The notes beneath the pieces were generated by a model. The model saw only the letters and a list, made by a program, of their open reading frames with translations. It had not been told where the DNA came from and made no database searches. Of a stretch of 64,000 nt of DNA, positions 36,001-43,465 are shown piece by piece. The position numbers and the translations under genes are program-made. The stretch comes from Anaspis maculata. Lineage: Eukaryota; Arthropoda; Insecta; Coleoptera; Scraptiidae. The DNA lies in assembly GCA_949128115.1 (NCBI GenBank), contig OX421964.1:53050601-53114600 (forward strand). The letters run 5' to 3'. Position 1 is the stretch's first letter. Each line of letters opens with the position of its first letter.

Positions 36001-37677
36001 CCGATATCAAAAATTGTTTCCTAAAAATAATTTCAATCTCTCGCATGCAGCATGTCTACATCTGAAATTTAAATTTCGTGGGGCTTGTCATAGGTCGAGG
36101 CTTGTGGTGCAGTTTTTTTTTTTTTGAATTCACGGTTTGTGCAAGTTTCATTTTGAAAAAATCACGCTGGAAAAATAAAACCGACACCATGTCGCATTTG
36201 AAAATGAACCTACAGGGTGTCCCAGCGGCCCAGCTAAAACAACCCAGCGCGATTTTCTCAGAAAATATCAAGGCAACAAAAAAAAGACTCAATTGGGGGG
36301 AATCCTGACCCTTTAGCTTTCCTTTGAGAGGGCACCGATGCTTGCAGGTGCTCTAGTTTCCAAGGAAATGCAGTTTTAATCGGGCGAGTCACAAAAATTC
36401 GAAAATTCATGACTGACAAAACAAAATACTTCAGAGGAAGAAAAATCCTCTTTCTCTGGGCTTCCCATTGATGTGTCGCTGATGTCTGTAGTCTGTACCT
36501 GGCCTAGTAAGCCATATATTCTGCCTAGCAGCCCAGCAAACACAATAATCGAAATTCATGACGACGCCGACGTCACTGATCACACACTTGTTGATTTTAA
36601 CATCAGCCAGTATTCATTGCTATGGTGAATCCAGGTATGGTCAGTGAAAAAGTCCTAGTAACGACTAGTGTTGAAGTCAACAAGTGTGTGATCGATGACG
36701 TCATGATTCTGGTTATTGTGTTTGCTGGACTGTGAGGCAGAATATCTGGCTTACCGGGCCGGGTACAGACATCGGCGACACATCAATGGAAAGCTTAGAG
36801 AAAGAGGATTTCTTTCATTAGAAGTATTTTGTTCTGTCAATCACGAGGTCAATCATGAATTTTCAAATTCTTGTGACTCGTCCGATTCAAATTGCATGCT
36901 CTTGGATACTAGAGCACCTACAAGCATCGACACCCCCTCAAAAGAAAGCTAAAAGGTCAGGCTTCCCCCCAATTTAACTTTTTTTTTGTTGCCTTGATAT
37001 TTCCTGAGGAAATTGCGCTCGATTGTTTTAGCTGGGACGCCCTGTACACGACAGCCAGTGCAATCTACTTTCGATATATCAGTTGGAATTTTTTGGAAAA
37101 AGTCAATCCCCCAGCAGGAAAGGACGTCCGAGTTGAATCCTCCACCAAACGCGGGTCGTCCTGGTCAAAACCCGAGTGAAGTGCCGTTTCAGGCGGTAAC
37201 GGTCAGGCCAAAAATTGAAAATTCGTGGCGCCCGACTGAAAGATGTTGCAAAAATTCCAACTGCAGACTTAATTTGATACCTTTGGTTGTGTTGCTTCCT
37301 GACGAATTTGGTTCAATCCATCGGATAGATTTTGAAGAAATATGGCAGTGTTAAAATTGACATTTTACTTTCCCGACCCCCCTCACAAATGGAAGGGAAA
37401 TTATTGTAATCGTGCAGGAAAAAAATTAGATTTCGATGGATATATTCATTCTGAGTTCCCTCAAGACGATTAGGACCATTTCCAGGATGATGTTGAGCAG
37501 TTGATGGAAAAATCACTTACCAACGGCCACCTTGGTGTGCTTTCTGGTAGCAGGCACGTATTTATGAAGCGATCTTTGAAAGATGTCCACATAGTAAAGG
37601 GCTTGAGTGGCTACGTCCCAGTGCGGTCCTTCGCCCAAACTAGCACCCTCGGTAATTCTCTCAATTGTAGGTGCCAT
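30052..37677 (-). CDS. SMP-30/gluconolactonase/LRE-like protein F, with a 6.4-kb first intron
   Basis: Member F. Exons 37677-37521, 31120-30698, 30618-30440 and 30216-30052 join in phase to 307 residues starting MAPTIERITEG. The first exon is 6.4 kb from the rest but has the family's 157-base length, phase and donor site, and no other exon 1 is seen between, so I join them; a lost exon 1 for the downstream part is the alternative. Motifs: GEGPHW, NKFNDGKCD (Lys where the other intact copies have Arg next to the metal site), IANGLAW and VPDGMSID. The C-terminus is TSTAWGGKNFDELYVTTG and ends VNFKF. Intron 1 is swollen by a 2.3-kb palindrome, a 0.8-kb TIR element and smaller repeats. Intron 2 is absent. 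The frame is intact, so it is probably active. Confidence 0.85.
31154..31233. repeat. short palindromic repeat in intron 1 of gene F
   Basis: AACGATGGTAG at the left pairs with GTTACCATCGT at the right, about 80 bp overall. It looks related in size and style to 31584-31666. Confidence 0.45.
31584..31666. repeat. short palindromic repeat (AATAACCTCGGGCAAC)
   Basis: AATAACCTCGGGCAAC and GTTGCCCGAGGTTATT are exact reverse complements, separated by about 45 bp. A compact MITE-like hairpin in intron 1 of gene F. Confidence 0.7.
31725..31855. repeat. short palindrome (ATAGCTGTATTACACT)
   Basis: ATAGCTGTATTACACTATAC pairs with TGTAGTGTAATACAGCTAT, and CAATTTCTTGTAC pairs with GTACAAGAAATTG. It is about 131 bp, MITE-like. 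Confidence 0.75.
32322..32545. repeat. palindrome (ATCCCATACACTTTCTATTT)
   Basis: The left arm ATCCCATACACTTTCTATTT (32330) continues through TAGAATGACTTTTTGGAG and is mirrored at 32480-32540. The arms are about 75 bp around a loop of about 80 bp. Confidence 0.75.
32620..34927. mobile_element. 2.3-kb foldback palindrome in intron 1 of gene F
   Basis: The left arm begins at about 32620 (AAACGATTTGACCGGTGCTT at 32631) and the right arm ends about 34927. Matching landmarks in inverted order: CGTCCCTTAGGATTTGAATG / CAAATCCTAAGGGACG, CAGGCAAATTTGGTGGAGGC / GCCTCCACCAAATTTGCCTG, and TTTGCACTTTTCCGATTTAT / ATAAATCGGAAAAGTGCAAA. The loop contains a separate TIR element at 33574-34331. No protein is encoded. 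Because it lies in the transcribed intron of gene F, its RNA would fold into a long hairpin. Confidence 0.8.
33574..34331. mobile_element. TATACAGGGTGTCCC TIR element inside the 32620-34927 palindrome
   Basis: It begins TATACAGGGTGTCCCGAAAA and ends TTTTGGGACACCCTGTATA. The arms match inward through CGACAACGTTCTAGA / CCTAGAACGTTGTCG and GGGACCCTGAAGATGGTT / AACCATCTTCAGGGTCCC. It is 758 bp with TA-type ends and is nonautonomous. It sits near the dyad centre of the outer palindrome. Confidence 0.8.
34928..36210. other. intron 1 of gene F, no gene; solitary element end
   Basis: TACAGGGTGTTCGAAATATT at 35186 is a lone TIR-type end. No protein-coding sequence is recognised. Confidence 0.4.
36211..37045. 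mobile_element. TACAGGGTGTCCCAGC TIR element in intron 1 of gene F
   Basis: It starts TACAGGGTGTCCCAGCGGCC and ends GCTGGGACGCCCTGTA. The arms match through AATATCAAGGCAACAAAAAA / TTTTTTGTTGCCTTGATATT, with a further inner palindrome around AACACAATAA...TTATTGTGTT (36539-36725). It is 835 bp and encodes no transposase. Same TACAGGGTG class as 33574-34331 and 41169-41799. Confidence 0.8.
37362..37500 (+). repeat. fragment of the ACTTTCCC dispersed family
   Basis: TTTACTTTCCCGACCCCCCT and TGGAAGGGAAATTATTGTAA, followed by CCTCAAGACGATTAGGACCA, match the copies at 46640 and 61306. It lies just before the donor site of gene F exon 1, on the opposite strand. Confidence 0.65.
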
Positions 37678-37706
37678 TTTCAAGCAAGCAGGAGTTTTTA
37701 ATAGGT

Positions 37707-37736
37707 TGAGTTCACAGCCGAATCCTGATATTTATA
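37707..37736 (-). promoter_or_regulatory. TATA box and initiator of SMP-30 gene F
   Basis: On the minus strand TATAAATA lies at 37736-37729 and ACTCAACC, with its A at 37707, lies 29 bases downstream. The implied 5' leader is about 30 nt. This supports 37677 as a real first exon. The start site is inferred. Confidence 0.55.
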
Positions 37737-37739
37737 CTT

Positions 37740-38280
37740 GCTGTGACAATATTATTCAGATAAAATGACCCAAAGTAGAGGTATGTTTACTTATTGTGTT
37801 TTAGTGCTTGTTTATCTTTGAACTTCTTCTTGTTTTATTGATACTAACGCCAAGCCTCAGCCACTAATTAAGATTTGAGCAGCGACAGCGGTATTTAACT
37901 TTTCCAAGTCAAACGTACCGCAGAGTCAATTTCAAATTATTCAAAATTTCTAGATAAGTAGATAGTATTGGTTTAGATTCGCTGTTATTGTTCAAATAAT
38001 TGATGAGTCATTGTTATAATAGTTTCAATTTATGTAACACAGTTTATTAATCTATCTGGGAGATGTGGAAAAAATTATAAACGATCACATGATTTATAAA
38101 CATAATTAAAAAACATCTTTATTGTTACTTGCTTGTGAAGATTATACAGTTATTTTTTTTTATTTGGATTTAATACACTGACAATTAAGTCGCACTAGGT
38201 ATCACTTCTGTTGGCAAGTGAATACTTTTTAGTTTTTATTCTGGATTAAATGTGTGTTTGAAGGTCGTTTTCTTTTACAT
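37740..38280. other. intergenic between genes F and G, no gene
   Basis: AT-rich. TTTATT at 38118-38123 is a possible minus-strand polyadenylation signal for gene G. Nothing else is recognised. Confidence 0.45.
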
Positions 38281-40099
38281 TTATATTTTTACTTTGAATC
38301 CAGGCTGACCCTTGGCTCCGGTTCCGGTCACCTTGAAAACTGCTCCTGCGGGATCAGGCTGTTTGATTCCGTTTACCACCAGCTGGGCACTGGTTACGTA
38401 GAGCACGTCCAAATTGGGACCGCCAAAAGCTGCTGCTGTGATCTAAAAAATCGAATCAATTTTTTTCCCAGAAATCCGAACTATAGATAGGTAGGTATAC
38501 AGGTAGCGGGTAATCCATCCTTCCGTAACTTAATCTTTTATCAGCGTTCTTTTGTCTTTTCTTATTCCATCAGCGGTAGCAGATATAAAAAAGTTACGAA
38601 GGGAAAGACCATACCCCGTGTCTAAAGTAATAACAGAAAGAAAAATAATTTTTCCACACCTGTCGCGCTGGAAAGTCAATGGTAGAAATCAACTCGGAAG
38701 TTATTGGGTTGATGTGAAGGAGGCATCCTCCGTCGAAAACAGCCACCCATAAATTGCCATCGTCATCAATGGTCATTCCATCAGGCACGCCGGGGATATC
38801 ATGATGGTCCAGGTTGAAAATGGCCTTCCTGTTGCCTAAATATTGAGATTTGGAACTAATATGTAGGTGCGGTTCTTATATGGATGAGAATGGCGAGAGT
38901 GATGCAACATAGCTGTTCCATCCGGTGCATATAGAGCCTCACTGTTGGGCCTATTGTACCACCTCGCCAGACCGAAAAAAGCAAGCGATACTTACAGATC
39001 TCTCCTTTTTCCATATTGTAGTCATATTCGTCGACCGTTCTTCTGGGCGAATCAATGTAATACATCTTTTTCAGTTTCAAGTTCCAGGCCAGCCCGTTCG
39101 CTATGCTCACTTTAGTCAAGTGGGTCTTCACTTGGTGTTTGCCGATGAGCGTATACAGTGCCCCCTTTTCTTTTTCCAGCTTTCCAATTTCCGGTTCCGG
39201 TCCCATAGTCCCGGCCCAAAGTCTTCCGGTGGGATCTGCCTTGCCGTCATTGAATCTGTTGTTGAAATATCCGTCCTTGTTCTCGACTTCGATCAAAAGT
39301 TCGCTGTTTGAAACCTTGTCACTGGTCCCGTCCCAAGTGACCAGGACCAATTTTCGACCGATGCTTATCAAGAACTGATCATCCTTGCCTTCGACGGGCA
39401 CTATGAGAGTGACGGGTCCACCTTCTGCGAATAAATTCCAAAGAAACATAAGAAACAAAACCCGCATTTTAATGTCGAAAGAAAAGAAACTTACAGGTGT
39501 TACTACAAGTTACTTAAACTTAAAGAAGAGGTTACAGGGTGAGAATTAACAACCTAAGCAAGATTTCGAGACCAGACCCCCCCGCAAGGTGCGCAAGCTA
39601 CGAGGGTCGCAAATTTATGGCTTTTTCATATGCAATAGATGAATAAATTTATGCAGAGAAGATGCAAAATCAACTACTGTACCTACTGATCCTAATTTAC
39701 GTTTCCGACTTGAAATTGAACTGTTAGAACATTATCATTTTAGTTATTTAATGAGAAGCGGTTGTGGCCAAGTGGTCTAGGTGATAGCAAGTCAAGTCAT
39801 TCGCGCTGCCCTGTGTAGGTATTTTATGCTGTCCCCGAGGTTTCATGGTAGAGCAATATGCTAAATGTACCCTCGTTGAATAAGACAACTAAAGTAAAAT
39901 TAAGGTTAGTTATTAAATGTAATTCCTTTCTTCGAAACTCACCAATAGTTGCTTTAGTGTGGGTGTTGGTTGATGGCACGTATTTATGGATGGCTTGGCC
40001 GAAAATATCGACGTAGTAAAGAGACTGCGTGGCTTCGTCCCAGTGAGGGCCTTCTCCAAGAGTGACCCTTTCAGTGACGACTTCGACGACAGGTGCCAT
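38281..40099 (-). CDS. SMP-30/gluconolactonase/LRE-like protein G
   Basis: Member G, the first gene of the array in transcription order. Exons 40099-39943, 39424-38996, 38835-38660 and 38442-38281 join in phase to 307 residues starting MAPVVEVVTERV. Introns 1, 3 and 4 are present and intron 2 is absent. All expected metal and pocket motifs are canonical: LGEGPHWDEATQSLYYVDIF, NRFNDGKADPTGR, IANGLAW and VPDGMTID. The segment between the fourth blade and the last intron is one residue shorter than in the paralogs. The C-terminus is TAAAFGGPNLDVLYVTSA and ends FKVKI. No signal peptide is visible, so it is expected to be cytosolic. It is likely a working lactonase or related hydrolase of the regucalcin/LRE family; the natural substrate is not deducible. 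A TATA box lies 57 bases upstream of the start. Confidence 0.93.
39758..39815 (+). repeat. tRNA-Ser-like 5' half (SINE or tRNA pseudogene fragment), in intron 1 of gene G
   Basis: GCGGTTGTGGCCAAGTGGTC carries a perfect RNA polymerase III A box (TGGCCAAGTGG) in the position it has in tRNA-Ser/Leu genes. No B box follows, so it is a truncated tRNA-derived sequence, not a functional tRNA. Confidence 0.35.
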
Positions 40100-40115
40100 G
40101 ACTTTGAGAACAGAA

Positions 40116-40156
40116 GACTGATGACTACCTACTTCTGTTCCATTGGCGTTTTTATA
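40116..40156 (-). promoter_or_regulatory. TATA box and initiator of SMP-30 gene G
   Basis: On the minus strand TATAAAA lies at 40156-40150 and TCAGTC (arthropod Inr consensus) at 40121-40116. The A of the Inr is 37 bases from the first T of the TATA box, slightly long. The implied leader is about 20 nt. Confidence 0.55.
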
Positions 40157-40159
40157 TGA

Positions 40160-40680
40160 TCCATCAGAAACTTTAATTAACCCTGAAGTTCAAGTCAATC
40201 CAACTTTTATCTTCAGTAGGGTGCGTAAACGTAATAAGCACTGTACGGCCTTATCTAAAATTGGATTTCTGCAATAATTAGAAAGACATTTCATCTCATA
40301 AGCATGCTATATATCAATATTTAATCAATATAATTTTAAATTTAAATTTGTTTCACGTCCTCTAACGATAAGTGATGTAGGTTCCTTCCTGCCTATCGAT
40401 GATGACCAAAAACAGTGATAAGAATGTTACATAATCGAATTTTTGGGAGAGGAAAGCTGCGAGCTTTGATTTTCTGAGAAATCTACTACAGAAAAAATAC
40501 AGTTTTCTTTCATTAATTTTCTGGGTATTTCTGGTCCCATCTTTCATTCGCGATTTTGAACTTTTCGCTCAATCGACCAAATCCAGACTCGTTAAAAAAC
40601 GGACATTATTCTTTCCACTAGCTGCGTGCTCTGCCTCGAACAGTTCATGTTTATTGGTACCTATTCAGATATTATTACTA
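40160..40680. other. intergenic, no gene recognised
   Basis: AT-rich upstream region of gene G; nothing else identified. Confidence 0.4.
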
Positions 40681-42294
40681 GCTCAGGCGCCAGGGAAAAC
40701 AATAAGGAAATAATTGTTTCCTGGCTGGAAACTAGCTTTAAACGATCTGTGTAGCTAAGGTTTTGACATACTAGTTTCCCCCCTTTCGGAAATGTCGGCG
40801 TCATGTCGCCATCATCAACAAGAAGTGCACCAGCGTGGTTTTTGCCGAATATCTTAATTTTGGGTCATCTGACAGCAAAAGATGTGAGGAGTCATTTTGA
40901 AGCCTATGAAATTCCCTACAGTTTGGTTTTTCAATCAATATTCTGCGACCTATGGTCTTTGAGATAGAGCTTCTGAAACCGAGAGTCATTGTCGTGAAAG
41001 CTCCATGGCCACTTGACTCGAAAAACTAAAATGCCGATGTGACAAAAACAATTTAAAAAGGAGATTACTCGAGAATTCTTCATGCTATAGTTGCGGTGAT
41101 GGTCTTAAACTCTTCCTCTTGAACCGTAGATTACGAATATTGAAAAGTCAAAATCGTCACATTGTACATATACAGGGTGTATTACGGGAATCAAATCAGA
41201 ACAGAGAAATTTGACATATTTCTTCGATTTAGCCTATGCGAAACTCTAAGCACTTATCACGAGTCCAATATCAATATGGATTGCTCTGTAAGCTTCACTT
41301 GATACACTTAAGAAGTGGTCAGCTCACAGCCTCCCTGTAAAATGTTTTGAAGGCCCTCTGAAATCATCAAAATTTACATTAGCAAGAAATGTATGAAACA
41401 GTATATTATATACCAAGGAACCAAGGTGAATTTTTGATCCCTTGGGTGAAGTTTGTTGCTCGAGGGCTCTTTGGGTCAAGTTTGTTGCTCGAGGGCTCTT
41501 TGGGTCCAAATCCCCAAATTAAAAATTCACTTTGGTCCCTTGGTATATAATATACTGTTATATACATTCCTTGGTACTGATTATTTTCAATATTTTGATA
41601 ATTTCAGAGGGCCTTCAAAACATTTTACAGTAAAACTGTGAGCTGACCACTTCTTTAGTGTATTAAGTGAAGCTTATAGAGCAAATCTATATTGATATTG
41701 GACTCGTCTTAGGTGCTTAGAGTGTCGCATATAGGCTAAATCGAAGAAATATGTAAAATTTCTCTGATCTGATTTGATTCCCTCAGTACACCCTGTATAT
41801 GTACAATGTGACGTTTTTGACTTTTCCATATTCGTAATCAACGGTTCAAGAGAAAGAGTTTAAGACCATTACCGCAACTATAGCATGAAGGATTCTCGAG
41901 AGAAATCTCATTTTGAATTTTTCTTTGTCACATCGACATTTTAGTTTTTCGAGTCAAGTGGCCATGGAGCTTTTACGACAATGCCTCTCGTTTCCAGAAG
42001 CTCTCAAAAACCATAGGTCGCAGAAAGGTCATTTAAAAACTATTCCGCAGGGAGTTTCATTGGTTTCAAAATGACTTCTCACATCTTTTGCTGTCAGATG
42101 GCCCAAAATCAAGATATTCGGCAAAAACCACGCTGGTGCACTTCTTGTTGATGATGGCGACATGACGCCGACATTTCCGAAAGGGGGGAAATAAGTATGT
42201 CAAAATCTAAGCCACCCAGATCGTTTTAAGCTAGTTTCCAGCCAGGAAACAATTATTTCCTTATTGAGCTATTTTTGCTCCCTGGCGCCTGGGC
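40681..42294. mobile_element. 1.6-kb foldback palindrome with a concentric inner TIR element
   Basis: The outer ends are GCTCAGGCGCCAGGG (40681) and CCCTGGCGCCTGGGC (42294). The arms are closely complementary for most of their length: AATGTCGGCGTCATGTCGCC / GGCGACATGACGCCGACATT, and TTGGGTCATCTGACAGCAAA / TTTGCTGTCAGATGGCCCAA. The centre is occupied by the element at 41169-41799, whose midpoint (41484) nearly coincides with that of the outer palindrome (41487). No coding sequence. Confidence 0.82.
41169..41799. mobile_element. TATACAGGGTGTA TIR element at the palindrome centre
   Basis: The ends are TATACAGGGTGTATTACGGG and TACACCCTGTATA. The arms match on through TTTGACATATTTCTTCGATT / AATCGAAGAAATATG. 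The core holds two tandem copies of AGTTTGTTGCTCGAGGGCTC (from about 41450). Nonautonomous. Confidence 0.75.
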
Positions 42295-43465
42295 TATACG
42301 AGATTCGCTGGAGACTGCAACGCGCCAGTAAGACACGCACCTGCACAATTGGTGGAGAATCCGGCATCGAGAACTTGCCGGAATATTCCCGAAGCCAATA
42401 AACTTTTATGAAGCTCTCGCAAATACAGGCGGAATATGCCGGATTGAAAATCACGAGAACCTTCGAGACTTTTCCGGAAAAAGTCCGGAATATTCTGGAA
42501 TGCAGAGGCGGGTATCTATACAGATAAAGTAGCGGCTGAGCATTGGAGGGCAGAGTTTAATTCAGAGCGACAGTGCGATATATAAGTGCGACAATTTACG
42601 CGACTTGTAAATTATGCAAGGGAATGGAAAGTAGGTAGGTACGTCTGTATTGTGATCGTGCAGAAAAAAATCATATTTCGACGGATATGTCCATTTTAAG
42701 GTCGCACAGGACAAACATTTATTAGAATTCCATCAAAATCTCTATATCTCTCTATCTTTATTTTTGAGAGAGAAATATTGATGCCCTGAGTATACAGCCC
42801 CAAAATTATTTTGAGAAGTTCTCCCTCAAAAACGGAGATTGAAACAAAATTTTTTTCATACGGTGTACTGAGTGTGTTGAAAAATTCAATACAGAACGTT
42901 TTTTCAATTATTTGAAAAAAGTATTCGTTTAATGCGCACTTTTTCCCAAGTGAAAAACGCAATTATTCACAGGAATCACTGAGGCAACAAAGCAAATATT
43001 CTAAACAAGCGTCTGTGCCAATGCTAAAGCACGTCATGTGTCTAAAGCTCCAAAGACAAAATGGTCTTGGCATTTTTACTAAAGATGAAAAACATGAAAC
43101 AAACTGAAAAAAAAGATCTGTCACCAGGAGTGATATAACTCAATCGGCCTGGAAAGATGCCGAAGTCACAGTTTCAATCACGATTCTTGGTTGCAAAACT
43201 TACGCAAAAACAGAAAATTGCGGGAAAAGTCGAAAGACAAGCGGAAAATGCTCTAAGTAGGAAAACGCATTCTGGATAAAGACTTGTAAGGTTATCTCCC
43301 AAGAAATTAAAATCATACAATCAAGTCTGAGCCAAAGGGCAAATAGGAGCAGGTGGTAGCAATAAAACATGGAAATTTCAATAAGACTCTTATTTTCTCG
43401 AGAAAAAAAATCAACAGGCAACAACGCTGGGTGGACAGTTTTTATATTTTTTGTTCAATAAATGT
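42295..43465. other. intergenic downstream of GNL2, no gene recognised
   Basis: Contains a fragment of the ACTTTCCC family near 42653-42710 (GATCGTGCAGAAAAAAATCA). TTTTTCACCAGG-type SINE signals were looked for but are not convincing. No coding sequence is supported. Confidence 0.4.

Noticed and set aside
37521..37677. Orphan exon 1 of an otherwise lost eighth SMP-30 gene
   Set aside because: Considered, but its phase and donor match gene F exon 2 and no other exon 1 exists for F, so joining them is simpler. Junction reads would decide.
39758..39815. Functional tRNA-Ser
   Set aside because: Only the 5' half with the A box is recognisable; there is no B box or 3' acceptor strand.
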